64,000 nt of DNA from Diphasiastrum complanatum (Eukaryota; Streptophyta; Lycopodiopsida; Lycopodiales; Lycopodiaceae). The stretch's first letter is position 1; every line of letters begins with the position of its first letter. Of this stretch, positions 12,500-24,836 are shown in pieces. Where the stretch lies: positions 23,210,405 to 23,274,404 of the forward strand of contig CM055113.1 in NCBI GenBank assembly GCA_029204225.1, read 5' to 3'. The translations under genes and the position numbers were made by a program. The notes under the pieces are model-generated. The model searched no databases and was not told where the DNA came from. It saw only the letters and a program-made list of their open reading frames with translations.

Positions 12500-13865
12500 A
12501 AAGCCAACTCAGAAACGTAACAAGCTTAACCATTCAGACTTAAGAAAACTGGAATCCCAACCAACCCGAAAGCCAACTCAGAATCCGTCCCCAAAAGGTA
12601 ACCAAAGGCAAAGACAAGCCACACATGAAACCCAAGGCATAGTGGTCGTCAAACTGACAAATTGGCATAGCGGCAAGCCCCATGTCGATGACAGGGACCC
12701 TTAGGCGCCAGCGACGCAAAAAGGTTGTAGTAAGGGTCCTTCCACTTGGACCAGTCCCGGAGGCGAAACCGAAATGGTAATCATCCCCAAGGATCAACTT
12801 TATTAGATTTGGAAGAGGTTACATTCATACATAGACTGACCGGTCTCGGGGCCACCAACACGTGCTGGGCATTGTGCCTGGCTCGTGCTGGTAGAGGGAG
12901 CTGAGACCTGGCGACTGGATTCTTGGCGCTGGTTGAGCTGCCCAAGTTTCTGTCTCCCAGACTCCCCCTATAGTTCTGTTGTGATTCGGCGCACCCCCTC
13001 TGTTCTGAAACATAGTGCTTTCTGGTAAAGCACGCTTTTTGGGACTTAGTTTTTATTTTGCTGATTAAGCCTGGCAAGCCTGGCAGAATCAGTCTGGCTC
13101 CCGGACATGGGTCCCGGGAGCCGTTCCGGTGGCAGAATCAACTTGTTTCCTGACTAGGCCATGACTCGAGCTCCAGAGCTAACTCATGACTTGTGACTAC
13201 TTGACTGGCTCACCACAGGTCGGAGGCTCAGTCCTTGACGTTCTAACTTGCTCTGGGACCTTAGGGAGTGTCACCCCTTAGAGTCTTACAGGGCACGTTG
13301 GGTGCACCTGAGTCAGCTTTACAACAAGGGGGGGGCGGGGCACGGGGCCACACGTGTTGGGTGCCACGTGGCCCCAGTGCTCGCCTGGGTAGGGACCGTC
13401 AAAAATTTCAGGCGTAGCCAATTTTTGCGGGCACGAGCTCTAGTGGGGCGCAGGGCAGGCGAGACGGGCAGCGGGCAGACCCCAGTGGGCATCGGGCAAG
13501 CAGGATGGCATCGGCACTCGGGTGGGCACCGAGCAGGCGAGAATGGCGCCGAGAAGGCAAGATGGCACCGAGCACCTCCCGGGATGGCGTCGGGCAGCAG
13601 CTCCTGGGTGGGGCCAGTTATCCCATACAAATGCTTATGGGATAATTTCTTGGTTGCCTGGACACATGGCGTCCAAGCAACCAATTTTAAAAAATTATTT
13701 TTTAAAAAAATCGTGTGGCTGAGGATGCACCGTGGCCAAAGGCCACCATGCTCCTTAAATGGGGGGGAAGTTCACCTTCCAGGCCATTTCGTTAGGGAAG
13801 GGCCTTCAGTCAAGGCAATAGCCAGAAGCATAAGGCCATTTTCATAGTGATTTATGGCCGAGGAG
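12500..13865 (-). mobile_element. Diverged relative of the 20.9-26.2 kb LTR element
   Basis: Collinear landmarks are shared with the LTR and adjacent interior of the young element described at 20929-26153. These are a CTTTATT..GAGGTTACATT segment near 12795, CCCCCTATAGT..GTGTGATTCGG-like words near 12963, TGGTAAAGCACG near 13024, and CACCACAGGTCGGAGGCTCAG near 13211. Similarity is interrupted and clearly older. The right part is GC-rich, with repeated GGGCA/GGCGA words. Hairpins lie at 13621-13643 and 13650-13684. No coding domain. Confidence 0.5.
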
Positions 13866-13894
13866 GTGACCTGCTACGTAGCTAATGCACTTAT

Positions 13895-14037
13895 TCTGTC
13901 CAACGATTGCACACTACTAACAGTGATTTGTCGAAGGAATTCGACTTGACTGACTTAGGCACTATTCATTTGTTGTTAGAAATCACATTACTAGAGATAC
14001 ACTATATAAGAAGACTCATCTCAGCCAGCAAAGATAT
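13895..14037 (+). pseudogene. Copia reverse-transcriptase fragment in inverted orientation
   Basis: The plus strand reads HTTNSDLSKEF.LTDLGTIHLLLEI, matching the Ty1/copia reverse-transcriptase segment found on the minus strand at 17690-17800. It is therefore an inverted fragment of the same family. It is truncated at both ends and joined directly to a leader fragment on the opposite strand. Confidence 0.6.
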
Positions 14038-14261
14038 CTAGATGATAACGATGAAATGTTACCGGTGTGAGACATATTGAACTGATAGTAATTGAAGTAG
14101 AATAACCTCTCGGCTTTAATGCGATAGCTCTGATACCACCTTGTTGGGGCATAAGGAGAAATAAGGATAATGTGAAATAGGATGATAGCAGCAGCATGGT
14201 AAGGGATTGTCGAAGTTGTGGCTCAACACTCAAAAGCTGGTATCAACTGACTCCCCCGGAG
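14038..14261 (-). mobile_element. Copia leader fragment with primer-binding site
   Basis: Read on the minus strand this is the region between the 5' LTR and gag. It includes a TGGTATCAGAGC primer-binding site (complement at 14127-14138), which pairs with the 3' end of initiator tRNA-Met. A closely similar leader occurs at about 15900-16130. The fragment is joined at 14262 to integrase sequence, so it is a rearranged piece. Confidence 0.65.
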
Positions 14262-16115
14262 CGCTTTCACCTTTCTAGATGTTTGGGTCTCAACCATGGC
14301 CTTGAATTTCTTGAAGCATTCGAAGACTTCGGACTTATGCTTTATGAACATGATTGTCATCCATCTCGAATGTCATCTATAAAGGTGATAAAGTAAAGTG
14401 CATCTTCTAAGGATGGAATTGACATTGGTTCGGAAAGGTCACTATGTACAAGATCTAATACATGCTTTGTTTTGATGGAGTGTGTTCTGGGAAATCTGCT
14501 TCTCGAATGTTTACCGTAAATGCAAGACTCACATAAAAATGATTTCCAATCTAATGAAAGAGAAAAATTCAATCCATCAACTAAATTATTACAACACATG
14601 CAGGAAAGAGATCTTGTGTTAATATGTCCAAATCGATCATGCCACAATGATGCTTGATTGTTTACATTCTCATAAGAAATAGTAGCTAGTGCACTAGAAT
14701 TAGAAAGTACATATAGGTTCCCAACTCGATTGCATGTATTCTTTGTAGCATCTTTGTCGAAGATTGTACATTGTTCAAGAGAAAAGGTAGCCTTCATCAG
14801 TTATCTTCGAAATTGAAAGAAAATTCTTAGACAACTGAGGTACATGAAGGACATTCAAAACATAAATGGAGAATGCATTTTTTGAACATAATCTTCATTG
14901 TTCCTTTGCCTTTCACTCAAATGGTGCTCGAGTCTTCGAGCTAGATAAATTCGTCTCTGGTGTAAGCCACATATTCAGTAAACCATTCCCTTCAAGAAGT
15001 CATATGTTGGGTAGCTCCACTGTCGAGATACCAGCTATCGTGATCTCCATCATTACTTTTCCAAGCCATTAATAGTTCTGATGGTTTGACATCATCATGG
15101 GTTTGTTCCTTAAATTCTACTGCATTAGTAGAGTTCAGATGTTGGTGTTATTGCTTCTTCGCCTCATTGTAGATTCAAATATGACAATCCTTGATGTCAT
15201 CGTTTTCCCTCTTATAATATCTGCAAAAGAGTCACTTTTTGGATCCACTGCTTTCTGATGGAGGTTGAGGCTTCTGCTGCTCTTGTTTCTGCAGCTGATT
15301 CTTGCCCTTGGAATTGTCTTTCTTCTTGGTGTATAATACTAGAGATTTATCTTTGACGAATAGATCGCTGCAGCGTCTTTCTCCGTATCTCTTCTTGAAG
15401 CAGATGACCGATGACCTTTTGAAGAGTCAAAACAGGTTGAGTGGAGATCATTACAACAAAGTTCTCATAAGACTTTGGCAAAGAAAAAAGTAAGGTCATT
15501 ACTACATCACTATGCTAAATAGCGCATCCTACAGCTAACAATTGATCTAGCAATGATTTAAAGTTGTTCATATGGGCAGTGATGATTGTTGAATCATACA
15601 TTATGAGAGTAAAGAACTTCTTCCTGAGATGTAACCGGGTGGTCACATCTTGAGTCTCATAAAGATTCGACAACAAATCTAATACTTCCTTAGAGGACTT
15701 GCAAGTGGTAACGTGAGATATTTGTATCAGCCAGTGTGATTAATGCTAGGGCCTTCTAATCTCTGATCTTTCATGCCTTAGCTAATTCGTAATCAACCTC
15801 ATCTAATTTCAGGTTAGATCCGTCCACGACATCCCAAAGATCTCTATCCATAAGCATCATCTTAAGTTTCAACTTCCAAATATAAGCCGTTGAATTTGTC
15901 GATGATTCTGACTTCGTTGGATGATGATAAAGATGAAGTGTTACCAGTGTGAGACATATTGAACTAATAGTAATTGGAGTAGAATAACCTCTCATCTTTA
16001 ATGCGATAGCTCTAGTACCACCTTGTTGGGGGAGAAGGAGAAATAAAAATAATGCGAAATAGGATGATAGCAACAACAAGGTAAGGTGATTGTCGAAGTT
16101 GTGGCTCGACACTCA
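14262..16115 (-). pseudogene. Ty1/copia copy A: gag, protease and N-terminal integrase
   Basis: Reading from high to low coordinates, gag starts at about 15957 and continues to about 15100 with many stops. It contains WKLKLKMMLMDRDLWDVV-type sequence and a degenerate zinc knuckle that retains two of its cysteines. Protease-region sequence follows (about 15070-14800), then the GAG-pre-integrase/integrase start (14797-14357) with LWHDRFGHINTRSL and the CESC pair of the HHCC zinc finger, and LVHSDLSEPMSIPS leading into the core. The copy breaks at 14262. Frameshifts and stops throughout make it inactive. The primer-binding site is mutated relative to the copy at 14127 (complement at 16009-16020). 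Confidence 0.8.
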
Positions 16116-16139
16116 AGCATTGGTATCGACTCACTCCCC

Positions 16140-17550
16140 TGATGAGGGCTGTTATTGACTATCACCAAGAACGATCTCGACGACAAGGGAGAGATAGAAT
16201 CACAGCTCATGTGTTAAGGACCGATAGAAATAGTTGCATACTCGAACAAATTACGTGATTCGAGTACAGTCACCGAAAAGGATAAGTAGCATGTGCAATC
16301 ACTAGTGTTCAATTTGAAAGTGAAGTTTGATTCGAAATTTGATGTAGTAGTGCAGAAAGATAGCGTTCGTTCCACAGGCGTCGAAGACAGCCGTCGTCTG
16401 ATTGAATTCTAAGGAGTCAACGATGTCCATGATTCAATCAGACTGAGTGAGTGAGACAAGTGATTAGGAAAGTGCAATCAATTACAACACACACATATCA
16501 AGATTAGACACAAATAGTAAAAGGTGTTGTTGATATTATACACTTAGTGAATGCTTGACATAAGAGCATTTGCTCAATATGGAGCATGAACAACATAAGT
16601 GGTTACAATCTTAATGTGGCGTAACTTCTGATGCTCAATCTTCTAATGTCCATCGTGAGTGCGAACTGGATGTATACATAAAGACAATATACTTGTGATT
16701 ACAAGAATTGCTTAACTAATCTATAATTACAAGACTAGTTTAATCTGACCAGATGTTGGTCGTGAATGTACTTCACACATTTTTGATGTGTCATTACATC
16801 CGTACAAACATAATGTGCTGCAGATCGAAGATGTTTGGTCAACCGTTGAATCATTCGGATGGTCGATCGAATAGGTGAAGTAGTCCGGAGATGGCCAGGT
16901 CTTCGAGCTTCTTCAAATAGTTTGAAATGACATTTGAATGTGGATATTGACATGAATGGATACCCTTTACTCCGGAGATGAAGATTTGCCAGAAGGTCAA
17001 AGCATTTGTCCTTCGAAAAGTTCGGCTAATTTGATTCTGTGTAGAATGTCGCAAGTGTCGAACTACTGCACAGAAACCCGTGTAGTTTACCATGCATTAC
17101 TCTGCACACAGATTGAGAGTAGTTTTGCGAGTACTACGGTCTGTGCTAAGAAACACGATTGAATATGCATAATGGCAAAACAGAAAACTATGATTCTTGC
17201 ATGTATCAAATGAGCATACATAAACCCTAAAGAGGTTGCATCTGATCCTACATCAATGATTAATTCAAGGATCAGGAATGTATAGGAAGAGTCTTGAATG
17301 AAATCGAAACACCAAGGAGGAAACCATGAGCTTAATCTCCAACATGATTCGAGTATAGTCACCGAAAAGGATAGATAACATGTGCATTTACTAGTGTTCA
17401 GTTTGAAAGTGAAGTTTGATTCAGAATTTGATGTAGTAGTGCAGAAAGATAGCGTTCGTTCCTCGGGCGTTGGAGACAGTCGTCGTCTGATCAAATTCTA
17501 AGGAGTCGAAAACGTCTATGATTCGTTTAGCCTGAGTGAGCGAACTGAGA
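16140..17550 (-). repeat. Copia LTR-like block with an internal direct repeat
   Basis: About 200 bp recurs in direct orientation at about 16255-16460 and 17345-17550. Both copies share GAGTA.AGTCACCGAAAAGG, the TGCAGAAAGATAGCGTTCG word and a GTCGTCTGAT segment. Position between the gag leader of copy A and the reverse-transcriptase end of copy B fits LTR sequence shared by two adjacent antisense copia copies. Exact LTR ends were not resolved. The 16500-17340 interior has no coding domain. Confidence 0.55.
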
Positions 17551-20500
17551 CAGGCGACTAGTCGGTGTCGACACAAGAAGGTTTGGTCAATATCATATCT
17601 GGGTCGATTGGTGTATCAATTGGTTTGCAATCGGCCATGTGAAAATTTTCTAGAACATTCGCTAGATATTTTTTATGGCTAAGATAAGTCCTCTTATGTA
17701 ATCTATCTCTAGTAATGTGTATTCCTAACAATGAATGAACAGTGCCTAAGTCAGTCATGACGAATTCCTTCGACAAATCACTCTTAGTAGTGTGCAGCAA
17801 GGATGTGTTGTTGGACAGAATAAAGGTGCATCATCTACCTATAGAGCTATGTAAACTGTTGTGTGTTCGGAATAAAGATTACAGTCAGTTAAATTGTTTG
17901 CAAATTCTAACTGAATGAGATAAGCATTGATTCGTTCGAACCAAGCCCTTGCAGCTTGCTTCAAACCATAGATAGCTTTGTGTAGTTTGCAGACTTTGTG
18001 CTCTAGGCCTTTCACTTCGAAACCTTCGGATTGCAAGGTATACAGCTCCTCCTTGACATAGCTATTGAGAAAAGTTGTTTTGACATCCATTAGATGCATC
18101 TCAAGATCTTCGATAGTTGCAAGTGCAATGAGGGTCCTGATTGATTGTATTTTTACAACAAGACAGCCTTGCTTTCCATTTTGCAATGCAACCATCAGAG
18201 TTGATGTTCTTGTTGAAGATCCACTTGTTGTCGATAACTCTCTTATGAGTGGAGAAGTCGACCAAGGTCCAGGTTTGGTTCGACAAAAGTGAGTTGTACT
18301 CGCTTTCCATTGTTTCATGCCATTTCACAACATTCTTAGAGTTGATTGCTTCGGCTAGGGTCTCTGGATCACCAGATGAAGTCCACAAAGATTGAGGTGT
18401 GTACCTCTTAAGCATTGTTCGAGTTCTCGAAGATCTTTGAACAATTGGTTGACCAGATTTGAATGGTGTCTCTTCCTGAATTTCTCCAAACTTGCTCTAG
18501 CTAGCTTGATTTGGTCTTTTGACAGATATTGTCGGCTGCTTGGCTTCTGAAGCTCGAATTTCTTTGGTTGTAGATTTTGTAGAAGGGACATCATGAGTAA
18601 AAGATTCGATGTTGTGTATGATAGGATGAAACGACACAACATCATTTGTCGATGGTTGTTTAAAGTCGTAGAATGCATCCGCTTCAAATATTACATCCCT
18701 AGAAACAAATGCTACATTGGTGGATGGAGCAAAAACTTTGTAAGCTTTATGTTCATCAGGATCACAATGAAAATGCATTTATTCTACCTTTGGTCCAATC
18801 TTTTCCTAAGTTGCTTAGGAACATGAACAAAGCATATACAACCAAATATTTTTAAATGACTGACACCAGGTTTGTGCTTATGCCAAACTTGATAAGCAGT
18901 TCTTCCATTAATTACTTTTGTGCTAGATCTTTTATGTAGATAACATGTTGTGACAATGGCTTCTGCCCAAAATTTTGAAGATAAATTGGATTGGTGTAGC
19001 ATAGATCTGGCTAAATTAAGTAGTGTTCAATTCTTCCTTTCTGCAATTCCATTCTACTGAGGCAAATAGGAGGTTGCAAATTGTCTTTGAACACCATGTT
19101 TGGCCAGATAGTCAGAAATCTCATTCGAGATGTACTCACGACCACCATCACTTCGGAGTGCTTTCACCTTTCTAGATGTTTGGGTCTCAACCATGGCCTT
19201 GAATTTCTTGAAGCATTCGAAGGTTTTAATCTTATGCTTTATGAACATGACCGTCGTCCATCTCGAATAGTTGATAAACTAAAGTGCATCTCCTAAGGAT
19301 GGAATGTTTACCATAAATGCAAGAGTCACTGGAAAAATGATTTCCTATCTAATGAAAGATAAAAAATATAAAAAAACAATTAAATTTAAATACAATGCAT
19401 GTAGGAAAGTGTATTAACGTGTCCAAATCAACCATGCCACAATGACGCTTGATCGTTTACATTCTCATAAGAAGTAGTAGCTAGTGCACTAGAATTAGAA
19501 AGTACATATAAGTTTCCAACTCGAGTGCATGTAGTCAAAGTAGCATCTTTGTCAAAGATTGTACATTGTTAATGAGAAAAGGTAACAGCGTAGCCCTCAT
19601 CAGTTATCTTCGAAATCGAAAGAAGATTCTTAGACAACTAAGGTACACGAAGGACATTCGAAACAGAAATGGAGAATGCATTTTTTAACATAATCTTCAT
19701 TTTTCTTTTGCCTTTCACGTGGATGGTGCTCGAGTCTCCGAGGTAAATAAATTCGTCTCTGGTGTAAGCCACATATTCAGTAAACCATTCTCTTCGAGGA
19801 GTCATAGGTTGGGTAGCTCCTCTGTCGAGATACCAGCTATCGATCTCCATTATTACTTTTCCAAGCCATTAACAGTTCTGACAGTTTGACTTCATTAAAA
19901 GTTTGCTCCTTAAATTCTGCTGCATTAGTAGAATTTGATTGTTGGTGTTGCTACTTCTTCGCCTCACTGTAAATTCGAATACGATAGTCCTTGATGTCGT
20001 GGTTCACCCTCTTACATATCTGCAAAAGAGTCGCTTTCTAGATCCACTACTCTCTGATGGGGGCAGAGGCTTTTGCTATTGTTGTTTCTGCATCTGATTA
20101 GTGCCCTTGGAATTGTCTTTCTTCTTGGTGTATAATACCAAAGAATTATCTTTGAGGAATAGATTGCTGGTTTTTCTCTGCATCTCTTCTTGAAGCAGAT
20201 GACCGATGACATTGTGAAAAGTCAGATCGGGTTGCGTGGAGAACATTACAACAATTGCTCATAAGACTTTAGCAAAGAAGAAAGTAAGGTCATTACTACA
20301 TCACTGAATAGCGCATCCTACAACTGACAATTGATCTAGCAAGGACTTAAAGTTGTTGATGGGGCAGTGATAGATGTTGAATCATACATTCTGAGAGTAA
20401 AGAACTTCTTTCTAACATGTAATCGGGTGGTCACATCTTGAGTTGCATAAAGATTTGACAACAAATCTAATGCTTCGTATAGGACTTGCAAGTGGTAATG

Positions 20501-20562
20501 TGGGATATTTGGGAATCAACCAGATTCAGTGTGATTGACGCTAGGGCCTTCTGAATCGCTAC
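17551..20562 (-). pseudogene. Ty1/copia copy B: gag to reverse transcriptase
   Basis: From high to low coordinates: degenerate gag (20560-19880); protease (19850-19638), where WYLD.GAT replaces the usual D-S-G-A; GAG-pre-integrase (about 19620-19290); integrase core (19248-18784) with SDGGREYISNEI and FWAEAIVTTCYLHKRS; and reverse transcriptase (about 18415-17558) with MDVKTTFLNSYVKEELY, KLHKAIYGLKQAARAWF and the LLGIHI segment. The catalytic YVDD motif reads stop-V-D-D, with TAG at 17839-17841 on the minus strand. Many frameshifts. No RNase H. It abuts LTR-like sequence below and a gypsy element above, at 20563. Confidence 0.85.
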
Positions 20563-20928
20563 TGCCCTAAAGTAGACATACTCATAGATGGCCTAGTCAT
20601 TTCAGGGGCCATAGTTGATGCAGGGTCAACAGTTAACATCATAAGTCTGGAACTTTCAGACCGCCTTGGTTTTACTCTAGAACCCGCTACCTTGACAACC
20701 CTAAAGCTAGCCAACAACTCTGTGATCAAACCAGAGGGCGAGCTTAAGAATGTACCCATTATCGTGGCTATCAAGACCATTCAAGTGGACTTTTACGTCA
20801 TGAGGATGCACGCCGGGAACCGGGGGTACTCTATACTACTAGGACGACCATGGCTCAGGCTTAGCAACTGCATAGTTGACATCCCCGCAGGAGTATTGAT
20901 TTTTGGAAGGAGTAGAGAACGTACCATA
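20563..20928 (+). pseudogene. Ty3/gypsy protease region, 5' half of a split ORF
   Basis: The frame reads ILIDGLVISGAIVDAGSTVNIIS and then YSILLGRPWLR: a retropepsin fold with the active-site aspartate in DAGS (usually D-T/S-G) and the hydrophobic-GRPW element near the end of the domain. The frame runs straight into the 5-bp target duplication of the LTR element at 20929 and resumes without shift at 26154, giving RERT-IVDGYPEVP. The gypsy ORF was therefore open when it was interrupted. Its 5' side is cut off at 20563 by the copia junction. Confidence 0.8.
20924..20928. other. 5-bp target-site duplication, left
   Basis: CCATA immediately precedes the LTR and is repeated at 26154-26158. Removing one copy plus the element restores the interrupted gypsy reading frame. 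Confidence 0.9.
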
Positions 20929-22245
20929 TGTAGCGCAGGCATCCCAAAGGGAGCCGGGAACCACGACTTAGCTTCCCAGCCTTCAACTCTTGCCATCCGA
21001 ACCCACTTGACATACAAGCAGCCAACTCGCCAACAACGATCAGACTTAACCAACTTGAAGTTCCGAGGACCAACATTGAGATCCAACCTGGCGCCATGCC
21101 AGATCGGGGGTCCTGACGTGGGTGACTTCCCTCCAAGCAAGCCGCCCGACATACATCAAACTTAACCAACTCGAAGCTTCGTTACAAACGAGTAACATCC
21201 ATTCCAAGCAAGCGGTCTGACTTACATCAGACTTAACCAACTGAAAGCTTTGTTACAAACGAGTAACATCCATTCCAAGCAAGCGGTCTGACTTACATCA
21301 GACTTAACCAACTGAAAGCTTCGTCACGAGCGCTGGAAGCCAACCTGGCGCCACGCCAGACTGGACAACCATAAACAGGTAACATCCACCCAAGCAAGCC
21401 ATCCAACTCAGCCGACAGGTTAGAGCCCGTTCCCCAAGAGCTTAACCCATTCACGTTCATGCAAGGAACACTCAGAACCACAAGCCGCGACAGATATGGA
21501 AACAACCAGTTCTTGGACCAAATGGTCCCGACAGCATACCGCTGGCGCCACGGACCGAATGGTCCCGACGGCATACCGCTGGCGTCCCGGGATACGACCC
21601 TCAGCTATGTGCCAAGTTAAAAATTTTGAAAGCGGCCTTACAACTGGCGCTTTTACCGAACACTGAAACCCAGAAGGTAATCAGAGTCAGTTTGAGGAAA
21701 ATCCCACTTTATTGATAAATCTGAGAAGGTTACATTTCAAGTGTGTGACCGACCCTAGTCTCCGGGGCGCTAGCATGCCAAGGCGAGAGCCATGACAACA
21801 TTCCAGCAAGGGAGGCTGAGACTTGGTTGGAGCTCGCCCTGAGTCGCAACCCGCACTCCCCTATAGTATTGGTGTGATTCGGCACCCCCCCTCATACCAA
21901 GCACTCTACCCAAGCTGGTAAAGCACGTTTTTTCTCTCTCTAGGATTTTCTCTTTCTAGAAAGTCATTTTCTCTCTCTAGATTTTATTGATCCCCAGGCT
22001 TCCTTCAATCATGCCTAGATCGTGTGAGGTGATTGCACATCGATCTGAGCTCTCTGGACTTCGCTAGAACCGATCAAAGATTTTCAGCCATAGGAACTTG
22101 GCGCCGGCTGGATTCTGGTCACAGTGGCGCCGGGAGCGGCGCCGGCGCCGTTGGCGCCGGGAGCAGCAGGGGCGCTGCTGGCGCCGGGGACATAGCTGGC
22201 GCCGATGGCGCCGCAAGTAAAGCTTGTAAAGGTAGCTTTACAACA
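20929..22245 (-). repeat. LTR (3' LTR in the sense of the element)
   Basis: 1,317 bp, TGTAGC..ACAACA. It contains about three tandem units of roughly 71 bp (from about 21162 to 21320; shared words CTTAACCAACT and CCATTCCAAGCAAGCGGTCTG) and a cluster of eight GGCGCC palindromes at about 22105-22215. Confidence 0.95.
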
Positions 22246-22259
22246 TCCACCCCACCTTT
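22246..22259 (-). promoter_or_regulatory. Polypurine tract
   Basis: The minus strand reads AAAGGTGGGGTGGA directly before the 3' LTR, the expected position and composition of a plus-strand primer. Confidence 0.7.
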
Positions 22260-23576
22260 ATAAAATCTGATGTCCTCATCAGATGTCAGATTAAAGTAAA
22301 GGTGTCTCCCAATTAAAATGACTATACATTTAAGCTACTAGGCACAGTACTCAATTTACTGGCCACTTTTTATTAACATTGAAGCTGGCACACCACAAGT
22401 CGGAGGCTCAGCTCTTTGTACTGAAAAATTACATAACTTGAAAATATATCTTTGTCTGGGAAAAGCGTAGATTTGATATCGCTTTCGTAAAACCCGAGAA
22501 CCTTATTAACTGGTGACAGAGGCCTTTCTTTGAAATGTTCGCCCCTGTCGCTTCTGACTTTCGACTTTGGAACTCCTTTGAGCTCCTGATTTGTCCTTGA
22601 TGCACTTTGTGTTGAGCTCCCTGAGCTCCAGGTTTGTTCAGTTCCGCACAGGTATCAAGGCTCCCTGAGCCGAAGGATTTATCGTTTGATTGCCCACTTT
22701 ATGGTCCACTTCGTGCCTTGTTGCTTCTGCACCTTGATTTCTCTCCTTGTCCAAGCCTGATCTTGATACTTTTCCATCTTGGCTCTTTAAGGTAGGCAAA
22801 GATTGAGTACTCCGCAATGCACCTCTCACTTAGCTTGAAGTAGCTCTTTGAATCAGCCCAAATGTAACCATTGACCTCGTGGAAAGCCAAAGGGTCGCAC
22901 CAGTTTGATCCGCATCCGAACTATCTCTTCGCGTTTGTTTGAAGCACCATGTCCGTCGCGCAAAACTTGACTTTCACAATTCCATCACTGGTTAGTTGTC
23001 TCACAGTCAAAACAAGAAGTGTACATCGAGCTTGGCTTCAAGTAGCTCTCTTTGAATCAGAAACATGCACCCAGAGTTTGCACTAATCCGATCTCAACGC
23101 GAACTGTCCCTTAGCGTCCGTTCGAAATACCAAGTCTCTCATGCAAGACTCAACTTTCCCAGTTCCTTCATTGATCAGCTGCCTTACACGTAACACAAGC
23201 CAGCGTACTCATATGTTTCCTCATCATTGCTGGTCCAGAGAAAGCCTATAACAAACTTTCCTTTCCACAACAAAAACTTGTCAACTTATTAGGTCCAAAG
23301 TTCGCCAGTCTCCTCGTGTGAGTATGGCTAGGTCACCTTGAATTTGCCCCCATTTTGATCAACTTTAATTCAAAATTTGCCCCAAGAGAGAGGTGTGTGT
23401 GATAGTTCCCCTCCACTTAATAAATCAGCTGATCGGACTTTAGAGTAGAGTTCTTCGGACAAAAAGCCTTTCCAACACTTTGCTTCCCATCGGCTAGGAT
23501 TATGGCTCGATCCAACTTGTTGCCAATCTCTGAAGAGGATCCTAGTCTTTTTCCCCTTTGAGGAAAAACCCAACTG

Positions 23577-24083
23577 ATACTGGATATCACCCATGCTCAG
23601 TGAGTTTCAGTTCCGAAGGTGGCCGTCCCAAAATGAAGACCAACTGCTATAGAAGATCTCCCCTGAAATTGCCCTTTCCAACTTTTGACTTCCTGCTTGC
23701 GTCTGGTGGGCGTTGTCGCAAATGAAACTAACCCAAGAAACAGGCTAGTCATCCATCCTTTGCAAACATTGAGTCATTTCGTTGTCGTTCACGTGCGAGT
23801 ACTTGAACTGCAAATCCGCCGCACAGATTCTGGATATCGCCCATGCTCAGTGAGTTTCAGTTCCGAAGGTGGCCGTCCCAAAATGAAGACCAACTGCTCC
23901 ATAGAAGATCTCCCCTGAAATGGCCCTTTCCAACTTTTGACTTCCTGCTTGCGTCTGGTGGGCGTTGTTGCAAATGAAACTAACCCAAGAAACAGGCTAG
24001 CCATCCATCCTTTGCAAACATTGAGTCGTTTCGTTGTCGTTCACGTGTGAGTACTTGAACTTCAAATCCGCCCCACAGATTCT
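23577..24083. repeat. Tandem duplication of about 250 bp in the LTR-element interior
   Basis: Two adjacent copies share CATGCTCAGTGAGTTTCAG, GGTGGCCGTCCCAAAATG and GCGTCTGGTGGGCGTTGT at a constant spacing of about 253 bp. They differ by only a few bases, so the duplication is recent. Confidence 0.9.
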
Positions 24084-24821
24084 GTAGTCCTCTTTGTTTA
24101 ATGGTATCAGCCTTCAAAAGAAAAGGTTCCTTCTCGAGCCATCAGCTCCTTGTATCACAAGCAATCATGCAAACCAGGCAAAGCACGAGTACTAAGACTC
24201 ACCACGAATACGTACAAGTAAGACACTCAGGCAGGTTTACTAACAAGTAACAAAGGCAAGGTCCCCCTTTGAGATGGTCCTGCCAACGGACCTTTGCCTG
24301 GCCGCGCCCATACAAATCGATCACAGAATCAGCCCACATAGGACACCCCTCCAACTATCCGTGCTTTCACCATTAAGCAGCACATTGCCTCAGTCACGCC
24401 CCACCACTTTTTGGTCGATAGCCCTTATAGCTAAACGATCGGCAGCTATCCCGCACCGGCAGCTAACCACCCGTGCTTTACACCCGAATTCGAGCAGCAT
24501 CTCTGTATCAATGGTTAACCCGTACAGTTCGAATATGTCGCCCCGCACCCCACAAGGTACAGACCGTGCTTTCACCTCCCTAGGCAGCACTTTGCCTCAT
24601 CCGTCCTACGTGCAGACAGCGCCAGGCCCGAACCGCGAGAACTGACCGTGCTTACACCTCAAGGGCAGCACTTTGACTCATCAAGTCCCCCGTTCTGCCG
24701 ACCACCCCGACCGTGGACGCACCCGTGCTTACACTGTGGGCAGCACCTTGCACAACAGTTGTCTTGATGAACCCCAAACCGTGGCCATTTCCGTGAGATC
24801 CGCATAGCTGACCGGCCAGTC

Positions 24822-24834
24822 GGCTCTGATACCA
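24822..24834 (-). promoter_or_regulatory. Primer-binding site, initiator tRNA-Met type
   Basis: The minus strand reads TGGTATCAGAGCC, two bases inside the 5' LTR, matching the usual plant retroelement primer-binding site complementary to the 3' end of initiator tRNA-Met. It fixes the orientation of the element. Confidence 0.9.
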
Positions 24835-24836
24835 CA

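Noticed and set aside
20793-21240. Apparent ORFs in the LTRs (duplicated at 24652-25148)
   Set aside because: Overlapping frames in several phases lying within LTR and tandem repeats; no retroelement domain.
21160-21320. CRISPR-like regular repeats
   Set aside because: Adjacent tandem units without spacers, inside a plant LTR.
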